Source: Sinomonas susongensis
GTDB lineage: Bacteria; Actinomycetota; Actinomycetes; Actinomycetales; Micrococcaceae
Reading direction: 5' to 3'
NCBI RefSeq assembly: GCF_005877005.1
Contig: NZ_SSNH01000004.1
Coordinates: 1-64,000 of the forward strand
Length of the DNA: 64,000 nt
Below, piece by piece: positions 7,964 through 17,139 of this stretch. Under the pieces are notes generated by a model. That model was not told the DNA's origin and did no database searches. It saw only the letters and a list, made by a program, of their open reading frames with translations. The stretch's first letter is position 1; each line of letters starts with the position of its first letter. Position numbers and translations under genes: made by a program.

Positions 7964-10900
7964 TCAGCTCTCGAGGACGAGCGGCTCGGCGATCTCCCGG
8001 AGGAGCCGGCGGCGCTCGAGCCGCCCTTCGACGAGCCGGTACAGCACCGGCACCAGGACGAGCGTGAGCGCAGTCGAGGAGACGAGTCCGCCGATGACGA
8101 CGACGGCGAGCGGCTGCGAGATGAAGCCGCCGCCCCCGGTGAGGCCGAAGGCCATTGGCGTGAGGGCGAAGATCGTCGCGAGTGCCGTCATGAGGATCGG
8201 CCGCAGCCTCTGCCGCGCCCCCCGCTCGATGGCGTCCTCGAGCGGGAGGGCAGGCCGTCCGGGACTCGGGCGCCTGTACTGGTTGATGAGGTCTATGAGG
8301 ACGATCGCGTTCGTCACGACGATGCCGACGAGCATGAGGAGGCCGATGAGGGCCGGGAGCCCGAGCGGGATCCCGGTCGCGAGGAGGAGCAGGATGGCTC
8401 CCGTCGCGGCGAACGGGATGGACACGAGCAGCACGAGCGGCTGGATGAGGCTCTTGAACGCGGCGACCATGACGACGTAGACGATCGCGATCGCGGCGAG
8501 CAGCGCCAGTCCCAGCTGGCGGAACGAGTCCGCCTGCTGGCTCGCCGCGCCGCCCACCGACGCCGTGGCCCCGGCGTCGAGAGAGAGGTTGTTCACGCGC
8601 TGCTGGACCGCGGCGCTCACGGTGCCGAGGTTCGAATCGCCCGGGGTGACCGAGACGGTCGCCGTGCGCTGGCCGGATGTGCTCGTCACGGTGACCGGCA
8701 CGTTCAGCGCCTCCACGCTCGCGATCGCCCCCAAGGTGAGGCCGTGGGCGCCCGGGAGCGGCAGCGCCCGGACGGCGTCGACGCTGGAGAACTGGGTGCC
8801 CTTCCCGATGAGCACGGGATAGTCGGTGGTGTCGATCCGCACGGTCCCCGCGGGAATCGGGCTGACCGTCGCCGCGAGCATCGCCCCGACCTGCTGCTCG
8901 TTGAGACCCGCAGCGGTGGCCTTCGCGCGGTCGACCTTCACCTGCACGACGGGCTGGGCGGCTGCGAGATTGCTCGTGACGCCCGTGGCGCCGGGAACGC
9001 CCTGGAGCGCACTGACGACGGCGTCATTGGCTTTGGAGAGGGAGGCGGCGTCGGGCGCCTTGACAGTCACGTCCACGGTGGACGCCGTCCCGAAACCACC
9101 CTGCTGCTGGCTGAGGTTCACCTGGCCGACGCCGTTGAGGCCGGCGAGCTCGCTCCGCACGCGCTGCTGGAGCGCCAGCTGGTCGCTGTTCTCGTCGGTG
9201 ATCACCGTGAACGTCGCGCTCGAGGCACCTGAGGAGAGGAACGCACTGAATCCGGTCGTCGAGTTGCCGACGGTGACCTGCACGGTCTTGATGCCGTCCA
9301 TGTGCCTCAGGACGTCCTCCACCTTGCCGGCCGCGGCGCTTGTCGCGTCGAGGCTCGTGCCCGGCGGCATCGTCTGGCTCACCGTGAAGCTGTTCTCCCC
9401 GGAATTGCCGAGCAGATTGGTCGGGAGGAGGGGCGTGAGGGCGAAGGTCCCGACGAGGACGACGGCGCCCGCGACGAGCGTCCACACCGGGTGCCGCTGG
9501 GTCGAGCGCAGGATCGGGAGATAGCCGCGCTGGATGAGGCTGCGCTTCTCCTTCTCGTGGGCGCGTGCTTCGACCTCGGCCCGGTCGACGGCGGGCCGCG
9601 GCTTGCGGCCGAGGAACCAGTAGGCCAGGACGGGCACGATGGTGAGGGCGACCGCGAGGGAGGCGAGGAGCGCGATCGTGACCGTGAGCGCGAACGGTCG
9701 GAACAGCTCGCCCGCAAGGTTTCCGACGAACGCGATCGGGAGGAAGACCGCGACTGTCGTGAGGGTCGAGGCCGTCACGGCGCCGGCGACCTCGCGGACC
9801 GCGGCGAGGATCGCCGTCGTCTTCTCCTCGCCGTAGCTCAGGTGGCGTTTGATGTTCTCGATCACGACGATCGAGTCGTCCACGACGCGGCCGATGGCGA
9901 TCGTGAGTGCGCCGAGCGTGAGGATGTTGAGCGAATAGTGCGCCGCGAAGAGACCGATGAACGTGATGAGGAGCGAGAGCGGGATGGAGACCGCCGTCAC
10001 GAGCGTCGAACGGACGGAGAGCAGGAACACGAGGATCACGAGGACCGCGAAGCCGAGGCCGAGGAGGCCCTCGGTCGTGAGGTCCTGGATGGACTTCTCG
10101 ATGAACGGTGCCTGGTCGAAGACGGTCGTGAGCTTGGCGTTCGAGCCGAGCGCCGACTGGAGGCAGGGGACCGCGTTCCGGACGGCGTGCGAGATCGCGA
10201 CGGTGTCGCCGTCGGGCTTCTTCGTCACGGAGACCGCGAGCGTGGGCTTCCCGTCGGTGCGGGTGATCGAGGTGGCTGCGTCGTCCTGGATGGCGACGGC
10301 GGCGACGTCGCCGATCGTGGTGGGCTGCGTCGCCCCGGCGAGCGGGAGCCCCTTGACCGCGTCGGTCGAGTCGATCGGGCTGCCGGCCTGGAGGGAGAGC
10401 GTGCGCCCCTGGTCGGTCACGGTGCCGACCGGAACAAGCGAGCCGTTGTTCTGCAGAGCGGTCTTGATCGCCCCGACATCCACGCCGCGGGCCGCGAGAG
10501 CCGCGGGGTCCGGCTGAATCTGGATGTGCCGGGTCGCGCCACCCGTGATGTCGACGCTTCGGACGCCGTCGATCTTCGACAGGGAGGGGACCACCTGCTG
10601 CGTGAGCTCATTCTGGAGGTCGCTCAGCGGGCGGTCGGACGACGCTGCGAGGAAGACGATCGGGAAATCCGTGATGCTCCCCGCCAGGGTATTGGGGGAG
10701 ACGTCCGAGGGGAGCTCTGACTTGGCGTTCGAGATCGCTCGGTCGATCTGGTTGCGCGCCCGGTCGAGGTCGGTCCCGTACTGGAAGGAGAGCCGGATCG
10801 TGGAGACACCCGTGCGCGACGTCGACGCGCTGCTCTCGAGGCCTTCGACCGCTTGGAGCGCCTTCTCGAGCGGCTGCCCGACCTGCTTGTCGACGACGTC

Positions 10901-11071
10901 GGGCGATGCGCCCGGCATCGAGGTCACGACGGTGAGCTGTGGGAATTCGATCGACGGGATGAGCTCCTGCTTGAGCGTCCCCATGGTGATCACGCCGAAC
11001 ACGGCGGCGAAGACCGTGATGAGCGCGATGAGAGCCTTGTTTGACATCGAAAGGCTCGCGAGCCGGAACAT
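7964..11071 (-). CDS. RND-superfamily efflux transporter (HAE1/AcrB-like)
   Basis: The 1035-residue inner-membrane pump has the classic RND layout: one N-terminal helix (residues 12-30), a large extracytoplasmic domain, helices 2-6 (about 335-480), a second extracytoplasmic domain after residue 560, and a final block of five helices (about 850-1015). The paired aspartates of the proton relay are present in IAIGRVVDDSIVVIENIKRH (398-399). GASPDVVDKQV and the C-terminal ALVLVPVLY-type ending are also typical. No membrane-fusion (adaptor) gene is adjacent. In Gram-positive bacteria single-gene RND pumps such as Bacillus SwrC are known. The substrate is unknown; exported lipopeptides, fatty acids or drugs are possible. 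Confidence 0.9.
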   Translation of the reverse strand: MFRLASLSMSNKALIALITVFAAVFGVITMGTLKQELIPSIEFPQLTVVTSMPGASPDVVDKQVGQPLEKALQAVEGLESSASTSRTGVSTIRLSFQYGTDLDRARNQIDRAISNAKSELPSDVSPNTLAGSITDFPIVFLAASSDRPLSDLQNELTQQVVPSLSKIDGVRSVDITGGATRHIQIQPDPAALAARGVDVGAIKTALQNNGSLVPVGTVTDQGRTLSLQAGSPIDSTDAVKGLPLAGATQPTTIGDVAAVAIQDDAATSITRTDGKPTLAVSVTKKPDGDTVAISHAVRNAVPCLQSALGSNAKLTTVFDQAPFIEKSIQDLTTEGLLGLGFAVLVILVFLLSVRSTLVTAVSIPLSLLITFIGLFAAHYSLNILTLGALTIAIGRVVDDSIVVIENIKRHLSYGEEKTTAILAAVREVAGAVTASTLTTVAVFLPIAFVGNLAGELFRPFALTVTIALLASLAVALTIVPVLAYWFLGRKPRPAVDRAEVEARAHEKEKRSLIQRGYLPILRSTQRHPVWTLVAGAVVLVGTFALTPLLPTNLLGNSGENSFTVSQTMPPGTSLDATSAAAGKVEDVLRHMDGIKTVQVTVGNSTTGFSAFLSSGASSATFTVITDENSDQLALQQRVRSELAGLNGVGQVNLSQQQGGFGTASTVDVTVKAPDAASLSKANDAVVSALQGVPGATGVTSNLAAAQPVVQVKVDRAKATAAGLNEQQVGAMLAATVSPIPAGTVRIDTTDYPVLIGKGTQFSSVDAVRALPLPGAHGLTLGAIASVEALNVPVTVTSTSGQRTATVSVTPGDSNLGTVSAAVQQRVNNLSLDAGATASVGGAASQQADSFRQLGLALLAAIAIVYVVMVAAFKSLIQPLVLLVSIPFAATGAILLLLATGIPLGLPALIGLLMLVGIVVTNAIVLIDLINQYRRPSPGRPALPLEDAIERGARQRLRPILMTALATIFALTPMAFGLTGGGGFISQPLAVVVIGGLVSSTALTLVLVPVLYRLVEGRLERRRLLREIAEPLVLES

Positions 11072-11140
11072 AGGGTGGTCTCCCGTCGAACGACGACGGC
11101 CCGCACCGTACCACGGTGCGGGCCGCCGGATGCCTGTGCG

Positions 11141-12631
11141 TTACTGGGCGGTGGCCGCCAGCTGGAGGGCGTCGGCTGTGGTGGCAGCGACCTCGGCCAG
11201 CAGGTCGGGATTCTCATTGAGCTTGACGCCGTAGCCCGGCATCATCTCGCGGAGCTTGTCCTCCCAGCCACGGTACTTCTTGGGGAAGCACCTCCGCATG
11301 AGCTCGAGCATAATCGGAACCGCCGTGGAGGCGCCGGGCGAAGCGCCCAGCAGGGCGCCGACGGACCCGTCACGCGACGTGATGACCTCAGTGCCGAACT
11401 GCAGGACGCCACCCTTCTGCGGGTCCTTCTTGATGATCTGCACGCGCTGCCCCGCAGTGATGAGCTCCCATTTGTCGCCGTCGGCGAGCGGGAAGTACTC
11501 GCGGAGCGCCTCGACCTTCGCGCTGTGGCTCTTCGCCACCTCCTTCACGAGGTAGGCGGTGAGATCCATGTTGTCCTTCGCGACCGCGAGCATGGGCACG
11601 ATGTTCCCGAGCCGGATCGAGAGGGGCAGGTCGAGGAGCGAGCCGTTCTTGAGGAAGTTCGTCGAGAAGCCGGCATAGGGCCCGAAGAGGAGCGAGCGCT
11701 TGCCGTCGACGTAGCGGGTGTCGAGGTGCGGAACCGACATCGGGGGAGCGCCCACCGACGCCTGGCCGTACACCTTGGCGTTGTGGCGCGCCGCGATCGA
11801 CTCGTCCGTGCTGCGGAAGAACTTGCCGGACACGGGGAACCCGCCGTAGCCCTTGCTCTCCGGGATCCCCGACGCCTGCAGGAGGTGGAGCGCCCCGCCG
11901 CCCGCACCGATGAACACGAACTTCGCGTGGATGCGCCCGCGCTCGCCCGAGGCGGTGTGCTTCGTGGCGATGTCCCAGCCCCCGCGAGAACGGGAGACAT
12001 CGGTCACGTCCGTTCCGTAGTTGACCTCGACGCCGTTGCTGGCCAGATAGCCGACGAGCTCCCGGCTCAGCGTGCCGAAGTCGACGTCGGTGCCGGAGGC
12101 GACCCGGTTGGCTGCGACGCGGCCCCCGCCTCGCCCTTCCATGACGAGCGGCGCCCATTCCGCGATCTGTGCCGGGTCCTCGCTGAATTCCATCTCGCTG
12201 AACAGCGGGTTGGGGTGGAGGGCCTCGAAGCGCTTCCTGAGGTAGTCCGCATGGGCGTCGCCGAGGACGAAGCTCATGTGCGGGACCGTGTGGATGAACC
12301 GGGTGGGATCCCCGATGTCACCCTGGCGGACGAGGTGGGACCAGAACTGTCGCGAGAGCTGGAAGCCCTCGTTGATGCCCAGCGCCTTCGCGGGGCTGAT
12401 CGAGCCGTCCTTCGCCTGGGGCGTGTAGTTGAGCTCACAGTAGGCCGCATGGCCGGTCCCCGCGTTGTTCCACGGGCCCGAGCTCTCGAGCCCCACGGCC
12501 GGGAGGCGCTCGAAGAGCACCACGTTCCAGGCCGGTTCAAGTTTCTTGATGAACGCCCCGAGGGTTGCGCTCATGATGCCCCCGCCGATCAAGACGACGT
12601 CGGCGGACCGAGTGGTGGATATGAAGGTCAC
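11141..12631 (-). CDS. mqo: Malate:quinone oxidoreductase
   Basis: FAD-dependent, membrane-associated enzyme that oxidises L-malate to oxaloacetate and passes electrons to the quinone pool, a route common in actinobacteria. The 496-residue product starts with the FAD-binding motif [17 protein letters not shown], followed by [31 protein letters not shown], a highly characteristic Mqo stretch. Later motifs include [15 protein letters not shown] and [16 protein letters not shown] near the C-terminus. Length is normal. The start is GTG at 12631 with GGGAG upstream. It stands alone between the RND pump and a solute-binding protein gene, with no sign of an operon. Confidence 0.95.
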   Translation of the reverse strand: MTFISTTRSADVVLIGGGIMSATLGAFIKKLEPAWNVVLFERLPAVGLESSGPWNNAGTGHAAYCELNYTPQAKDGSISPAKALGINEGFQLSRQFWSHLVRQGDIGDPTRFIHTVPHMSFVLGDAHADYLRKRFEALHPNPLFSEMEFSEDPAQIAEWAPLVMEGRGGGRVAANRVASGTDVDFGTLSRELVGYLASNGVEVNYGTDVTDVSRSRGGWDIATKHTASGERGRIHAKFVFIGAGGGALHLLQASGIPESKGYGGFPVSGKFFRSTDESIAARHNAKVYGQASVGAPPMSVPHLDTRYVDGKRSLLFGPYAGFSTNFLKNGSLLDLPLSIRLGNIVPMLAVAKDNMDLTAYLVKEVAKSHSAKVEALREYFPLADGDKWELITAGQRVQIIKKDPQKGGVLQFGTEVITSRDGSVGALLGASPGASTAVPIMLELMRRCFPKKYRGWEDKLREMMPGYGVKLNENPDLLAEVAATTADALQLAATAQ

Positions 12632-12732
12632 TGACTCTCCCTGCGCATATGGACCACAGGCAGAATATCCCTCGGCGGGCGGTTCTCTAAATCCCCGCGT
12701 GCCTGTGCGTCAAGGGGTTCCCCCTCATTTTT

Positions 12733-14394
12733 TCAGGGCTGCGAAGTGAGGACCACGTGGTTGAACGTCTCGTTGAGCACAGGGGACGTCGGGTACGTGT
12801 CCACCCGGCTCGAGAGGGCCACGGCCGAGATCGGGAAGGCGATGGGGACCGCAGGGGCCGTGCTCGCGATCTGCGCGTTGATGTTCTGGTACGCCTGCGT
12901 CCGGTCGTTGCCGTCGGGCAGGCCGCGGGCCCGCCCGAGCTTGCTGAAGAGCTGCGCGTCGAAGAAGCCGAACTCCCCGTTCTTCGATCCGAAGAGCGAG
13001 GCCAGGAAGTCGTCGGGATCGGCGTACGTCCCGTAGCGGCCGAGCAGGTGGAACGCGTGATCCCCTGCTGTGGTCACACGCTCGAGGTAGCCGTCCGACC
13101 ACGCGACGGGCACGGGCTGGATGTTGAGCCCGACGAGCGTGAGCTGCGAGCTCAGCTCCGCATAGACCTTCTCCGGAGAGGGCAGGCACAGGTGCGTGAC
13201 GTCGAGGGGGTAGTAGAACTTGAGCGGCTCGCCCCGGTAGCCCGATTGGGCGATGAGCCGCTTGGACTTCTCAGGGTCGAAGGACGGGAAGCCGCCGGCC
13301 TGGTTGAAGCCGTTCAGCTTGGGCGGGAGGAACTGGGCCGCTGGCTTCGTGTCTTCGAGGAAGATCGGCGTGATCAGCGCAGTCTTGTTGATGGCGGAGG
13401 CGACGGCGAGGCGCACGTTCTCGTTCTGGAGGATCGGCACGGACTGGTTCATGCCGAGGTACATGACGGAGAACGGGTCGCGACGGACGACTTGGAGGCC
13501 CTTGCGGACGAGGGTCTCGATGTTGTCGAGGGTCACGGCGTCGTAGCCGTCGATCCTGCCGCTGACGAGCGCGTCGAGCCGGCTCTGGGCCTGGTCGTAC
13601 ACCACGAAGGTGAGCTGCCCGATCTGGCCCCGGGTCCCCCAGTAGTCGGGGGAGGCTTCGAGGAGGATCTGGTCGGAGTTCCACGCCTTGAAGCGGAACG
13701 GTCCCGTGCCGACGGGATGCTGGGCGTAGCGGGAGATCCTGGTTCCGGCGGACGGCTGGTCCTCGACGTCGGCCGCGCCCGCCTTGAGCGCGGTCGGCGA
13801 TGAGATCGCGAAGGCGGGGGCCGTGAGGGCCTGGAGCAGTCCCGTGAGCGGCGAGGTGAGGTCGAGCCGGACCCGGTAGTCCCCGAGGACGGTGCAGCCC
13901 TTGTAGAGGGAGAGCTGCGGTGCGTCGGAATGGGCCTGGAACGCGGCCGTGAAGGGAAGGACGCCCCGGGAGGCGCGGAGGGAGGGGGAGAATCCGAACC
14001 ACCGGTCGAAGTTGAACTTCACGTCGGCGGCGGTGAACGGAGTGCCGTCGTGGAACCGGACCCCCTGCCGGAGGGTGAACGTGTACGAGAGGAGGTCCGC
14101 GCTCTGCGTCCACTGGATCGCCAGCCCAGGAGCCGGCGCCCCCGTCTCGGGGTCGGTCGTCAGAAGTCCCTCGAGGACCTGGCGGGCGACGCGCCACGAT
14201 TCGATGTCTGCTGTCAGGGCCGGGTCGAGGCCGATGGGGGAAGCCGGCGTTCCGAAGGTGAACTTCTGGTTCGACGTGGGGGTCGGGCTCGATGAGGCGG
14301 TCGGCTTCGGCTGCGGCGAAGGCGTGCACCCTGCCAGCAATGCCGTGACCGCTGCCGCTTGAAGCAGATCCCTGCGCCTGATGCCTCGCGCCAC
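12733..14394 (-). CDS. ABC transporter solute-binding lipoprotein, family 5 (peptide/nickel type)
   Basis: 553-residue extracellular binding protein of SBP family 5 (DppA/OppA type). The N-terminus GIRRRDLLQAAAVTALLAGC combines a twin-arginine-like motif (RRDLL) with a lipobox (LAGC, Cys23), so it is probably exported folded and lipid-anchored. Family motifs include FTLRQGVRFHDGTPFTAADVKFNFDRW, then YAQHPVGTGPFRFKAW. No permease or ATPase genes lie next to it, so it either uses components encoded elsewhere or is an orphan binding protein. Starts at GTG 14394. The ligand, probably a short peptide, is not evident. It ends close to a low-complexity intergenic stretch before mqo. Confidence 0.9.
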   Translation of the reverse strand: MARGIRRRDLLQAAAVTALLAGCTPSPQPKPTASSSPTPTSNQKFTFGTPASPIGLDPALTADIESWRVARQVLEGLLTTDPETGAPAPGLAIQWTQSADLLSYTFTLRQGVRFHDGTPFTAADVKFNFDRWFGFSPSLRASRGVLPFTAAFQAHSDAPQLSLYKGCTVLGDYRVRLDLTSPLTGLLQALTAPAFAISSPTALKAGAADVEDQPSAGTRISRYAQHPVGTGPFRFKAWNSDQILLEASPDYWGTRGQIGQLTFVVYDQAQSRLDALVSGRIDGYDAVTLDNIETLVRKGLQVVRRDPFSVMYLGMNQSVPILQNENVRLAVASAINKTALITPIFLEDTKPAAQFLPPKLNGFNQAGGFPSFDPEKSKRLIAQSGYRGEPLKFYYPLDVTHLCLPSPEKVYAELSSQLTLVGLNIQPVPVAWSDGYLERVTTAGDHAFHLLGRYGTYADPDDFLASLFGSKNGEFGFFDAQLFSKLGRARGLPDGNDRTQAYQNINAQIASTAPAVPIAFPISAVALSSRVDTYPTSPVLNETFNHVVLTSQP

Positions 14395-14482
14395 TCCTAT
14401 GCCTATGCCTTTCCCGCCGCGTGCCCGGCGCCCGTCCCCAGGTGTCGTTCCTGCACGGCCGGGCTCGTGCTCATGCCGGAGG

Positions 14483-14567
14483 TGGTGCGCGAGGAGGGAT
14501 TTGAACCCTCACGTCCGAAGACACAGGAACCTAAATCCTGCGTGTCTGCCAATTCCACCACTCGCGC
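14483..14567 (-). tRNA. tRNA-Leu (anticodon UAG)
   Basis: The minus strand folds as a class II tRNA. The acceptor GCGCGAG (14567-14561) pairs with CTCGCGC (14493-14487). The anticodon stem CAGGA/TCCTG holds the loop TTTAGGT (anticodon TAG). A long variable arm and the T loop GGTTCAAATCC follow, with the discriminator A and an encoded CCA end. Reads CUA (and possibly CUN) leucine codons. Confidence 0.96.
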
Positions 14568-14646
14568 GGGGCCCGCACCGAACTCGGCGGGACCGTCTGT
14601 CAGTCTAGCGGGAGTGCCCGGACAGTGGGTCCAGGCGGCACTCGGG

Positions 14647-15132
14647 TCAGCCGAGGCCGAGGTCGCGCCGGAGCTTCGCGACGTGTCCCTTGGCGCGCAC
14701 GTTGTACTGGGCCAGCTCGATCCGGCCTTCCGCGTCGAGGACAAACGTGCTGCGGATGAGGCCTTCGTAGGTCCGTCCGTAGTTCTTCTTCTCTCCCCAC
14801 GCCCCGTAGCGCCCGGCGATCTCGTGCCCCTCGTCGGCGAGGAGCGGGAAGCCGAGGTGCTGCGCCTCCGCGAAGTCGACGATGGCTGAGGCAGGGTCCG
14901 GCGAGATTCCGACGACCGAATAGCCCGCGGCGGCGAGCGGAGCCAGGCTGTCGCGGAAATCACACGCCTGCTGAGTGCAGGCCGGGGTGTCGGCCTGAGG
15001 GTAGAAATACAGGATCGCCTTGCGCCCGCGGAGGTCCGAGAGCGATGTGGTGCCGCCGTTGGAGTCAGGCAGCGTGAAGTCCGGGGCGGCGTCGCCCGGG
15101 GCAAGCCGCGCTGTGGCTGGGGGAGTGCTCAT
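14647..15132 (-). CDS. bcp: Thiol peroxidase, Bcp/PrxQ-type peroxiredoxin
   Basis: Reduces hydrogen peroxide and organic hydroperoxides using thioredoxin. The 161-residue protein has the AhpC/TSA fold: APDFTLPDSNG, ILYFYPQADTPACTQQACDFRD with peroxidatic Cys52 and resolving Cys57 (the CxxxxC spacing of the Q subfamily), and later EGLIRSTFVLDAEGRI. A GTG codon directly precedes the ATG. I chose the ATG at 15132 because TACGCT lies exactly six bases before it, matching the leaderless pattern seen at other genes here. The gene is flanked by tRNA-Leu and tRNA-Lys. Confidence 0.93.
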   Translation of the reverse strand: MSTPPATARLAPGDAAPDFTLPDSNGGTTSLSDLRGRKAILYFYPQADTPACTQQACDFRDSLAPLAAAGYSVVGISPDPASAIVDFAEAQHLGFPLLADEGHEIAGRYGAWGEKKNYGRTYEGLIRSTFVLDAEGRIELAQYNVRAKGHVAKLRRDLGLG

Positions 15133-15218
15133 CACGCCAGCGTAGCCTTGCGGGCGGGGCGACGCCGGGCGGCTGTGGGCGACGTGATCGACGGCACTGC
15201 GGATGCCTGCGTCCCCGA

Positions 15219-15248
15219 TTTCACTCTGGGCGCGGAACCGTGTAAAGT
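15219..15248 (+). promoter_or_regulatory. Possible promoter of tRNA-Lys
   Basis: TTTCAC, 18 bases, then TGTAAAGT with TAAAGT as the -10 (15243-15248). The same TAAAGT hexamer with an 18-base spacer precedes tRNA-Gln at 38690. The tRNA begins about 80 bases downstream, so a 5' leader would be removed by RNase P. Confidence 0.4.
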
Positions 15249-15335
15249 CTCATGTCGTTGCGGGGGACGCAGCGCGGCCGAAAACGAAGCCCTCAGGGGC
15301 TTTGCGGCCCGTCAGGATCCCGCTCAGCGAAAGCT

Positions 15336-15408
15336 GCGCCTCTAGCTCAACTGGCAGAGCAATTGACTCTTAATCAATGGGTTCCGGGTTCGAGTCCCGG
15401 GGGGCGCA
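15336..15408 (+). tRNA. tRNA-Lys (anticodon CUU)
   Basis: 73-base cloverleaf. The acceptor GCGCCTC pairs with GGGGCGC (one G-U). The D arm is AGCTCAACTGGCAGAGC. The anticodon stem ATTGA/TCAAT holds the loop CTCTTAA (anticodon CTT). The T arm contains GGTTCGAGTCC and the discriminator is A. CCA is not encoded. A strong terminator hairpin follows eight bases later. Confidence 0.97.
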
Positions 15409-15415
15409 CTGCAGA

Positions 15416-15455
15416 GGAAAGGACCCCGTCGCGATTCAGCGATGGGGTCCTTTCC
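15416..15455 (+). terminator. Terminator after tRNA-Lys
   Basis: GGAAAGGACCCC and GGGGTCCTTTCC form a perfect 12-bp stem. The bases between them contain GTCGC/GCGAT, which extends the stem. It lies immediately after the tRNA and points into the tail of the convergent lipoprotein gene. No clean T run is present, as often seen in actinobacteria. Confidence 0.7.
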
Positions 15456-15498
15456 GTTCCGCCGGTCCTTTCGTTCCGCCGGTCCTTTCGTTCCGCCG
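15456..15498. repeat. 17-bp tandem repeat, about 2.5 copies
   Basis: The unit GTTCCGCCGGTCCTTTC occurs at 15456-15472 and 15473-15489 without a mismatch, followed by a partial copy to 15498. It begins right after the terminator stem, whose 3' arm ends in the same CCTTTCC, so slippage copying of the terminator end is a likely origin. Confidence 0.8.
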
Positions 15499-15562
15499 AT
15501 CAATTCGACCGGCGAAGGCGGGCAAGCCCTAGGCGCCGAAAGGTCCCAGGGCCCGAACTGCC

Positions 15563-16318
15563 CTACGCTCCGAACTGCACAGCGTCGACCTTCCACGTTC
15601 CGCCCTCGTCGGCCATCGTGACACTCGCGTTCGCGAGCTCGTTGGGATTGATGGCGTCGGGCTGCCCGGACGCGGTCCAGCGGGCGTCGGTCACGGCGGC
15701 GCCGTCTGGCCCGACGTACTGGCGGCTCAGGTAGCAGAAGACGTGGCCGCTCTGGAGGGCGGACCCTGCGCTCGTGTGGAGAACGCACTCCATCCCGGTC
15801 GTCTGGACCGTGAAGCCGGCGGCGTGGACCTGCCCCTGTCCCGGCGTGAACGCGGCCGCGAACGACCCCGCCATGTGGGCGGTGATGAGTCCCTGCGACA
15901 GGAGCTCATCGCGGGCTCCTGTCGGGGAGGCGTACTTCGCGGAGGTCTCGTTCAGGAGGACAGGGAGCACCCGGTAGATCGCGTCGCGCGCCTTGGTCTC
16001 GTCGGCGGTGAGTGTGCCCGAGAAGCCGGGCCCGTCGATCTGGAGCGACCGGAGGGTCGGGGCCACGACCGGCACGCTCACCGCCGCTGACGGCGCGTCG
16101 GACGACGTCGACGGCCCCGACGGCTGGGGCGCGGACGCCGTAGCCGAGGCAGCCGGTGTCGTCGCGCTGCCGGACGGCGAACCTGTGGGCGTTCCGGTGG
16201 CTGCGCTCGCGGCGGGCGCCGCTTGGGGGCCAGCGGCCGAGCACCCCGCGAGCACTGTGCCCGAAGCGAGCGCTCCGAGCGCAAGGGTCGAGGCGAGCAG
16301 AAGCTTCCTGGCGGTCAT
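15563..16318 (-). CDS. Putative lipoprotein, function unknown
   Basis: The 251-residue product has a clear lipoprotein signal: MTARK, a hydrophobic core, and the lipobox VLAGC with Cys26. A linker of about 60 residues rich in Ala, Ser, Thr, Pro and Gly follows. The C-terminal 160 residues, starting near TLRSLQIDGPGFSGTLTADE, look globular and contain the repeated words HAAGFTVQTTGMECVLHT and YLSRQYVGPDGAAVTDARW. I do not recognise the fold. GAAGGA six bases before the ATG supports the start. It converges with tRNA-Lys and its terminator. Confidence 0.75.
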   Translation of the reverse strand: MTARKLLLASTLALGALASGTVLAGCSAAGPQAAPAASAATGTPTGSPSGSATTPAASATASAPQPSGPSTSSDAPSAAVSVPVVAPTLRSLQIDGPGFSGTLTADETKARDAIYRVLPVLLNETSAKYASPTGARDELLSQGLITAHMAGSFAAAFTPGQGQVHAAGFTVQTTGMECVLHTSAGSALQSGHVFCYLSRQYVGPDGAAVTDARWTASGQPDAINPNELANASVTMADEGGTWKVDAVQFGA

Positions 16319-16473
16319 TCAGTGTCCTTCCCGCGGACTCGGCCCTCGCGGACCGTCTCCATCAGACCATGTCTCATCGTCTTGCTCTGCCAACCTACGC
16401 GACTTCCTGCAGCCTCCCTGCCGCGACTTGCTGAGCCGCCGCGAACTGCTGGTCCGCTACGGGCAGGTCGTGA

Positions 16474-16959
16474 TCAGAGGGCGCAGAGGTCGCGCATGAA
16501 CGCCGTGAAGTCGTCGGCGTCGTCCTCCTGCTCGAGGGTCCGGGGAGCGGTCGAACGCTCGGCGGGATCGAGTTGGCACAGCGAACGTATGGTGAAGGAG
16601 AACTCACGGCCCGTGCTCGTTCCCACGTCGAATGCGCCCGGCGAGGGTTCGGCGGCGTAGGCGAGATTCGTGAGGTCGACGGTCCAGGGGCGTCCTGCGG
16701 CCTCGAGCGTCCGGCGGTCGAAGGGCGCGATGACGAGTTCGATGGGCTGGCGCCTGTACCCGAGGACCACGCCACGCGGCGTGGGCGTCCCGCTGAACGG
16801 GCCGTCGAGCATCCCCCCTGCCTCCGCAGCGCACACGAGGTTGTAGGACGCGTAGTTGGGGATCTGCCGGTCGAAGACGCGGTGGAGTGCCGCCTTGAGC
16901 GCTGCGTCTGATGCCGCGCGGCCCCTTCCGTCCGCGAGGGGCGGATGCTGGCTGCTCAC
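16474..16959 (-). CDS. Hypothetical protein, 161 residues
   Basis: No family recognised. The predicted protein is soluble, with no signal peptide or membrane helix. It reads YNLVCAAEAG in the first third and VVLGYRRQPIELVIAPFD in the middle, and ends with an acidic segment (EQEDDADDFTAFMRDL). Codon use is like its neighbours (G/C at third positions) and an AAAGGAG ribosome site precedes the GTG start by about seven bases, so translation is likely. It is divergent from ilvD. An ACGGAC-AG-GTCCGT inverted repeat lies 34-47 bases upstream. Confidence 0.7.
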   Translation of the reverse strand: MSSQHPPLADGRGRAASDAALKAALHRVFDRQIPNYASYNLVCAAEAGGMLDGPFSGTPTPRGVVLGYRRQPIELVIAPFDRRTLEAAGRPWTVDLTNLAYAAEPSPGAFDVGTSTGREFSFTIRSLCQLDPAERSTAPRTLEQEDDADDFTAFMRDLCAL

Positions 16960-16992
16960 GCTTGCTCCTTTCGCCGCCGCGCCTCCCAGTCT

Positions 16993-17006
16993 ACGGACAG
17001 GTCCGT
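16993..17006. promoter_or_regulatory. Inverted repeat ACGGAC-AG-GTCCGT, possible TetR-type operator
   Basis: Perfect 6-bp arms separated by two bases, in the 192-base gap between the divergent 161-residue protein and ilvD. GGAC-NN-GTCC cores are common TetR-family targets. No TetR gene is in the window. It lies closer to the hypothetical gene (34 bases from its start) than to ilvD. Confidence 0.4.
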
Positions 17007-17139
17007 CCGTGGCTGGAGGGGCGGTGGCGAGGTTTCAGCCCTGTCCAGAATGCGGACACTAGTCCATCTGCTGGATGAAACATTGCCGGAATTTCGCCGA
17101 TCCTCCCCGGGACAGGTCGGGGGAGCCCGCCCCCGGTCA

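Noticed and set aside
6809-9232. 807-codon open frame on the plus strand across the monooxygenase and RND genes
   Set aside because: It spans two well-supported genes on the other strand and their intergenic region, has Arg/Asp/Glu-rich composition and lacks any domain or ribosome site.
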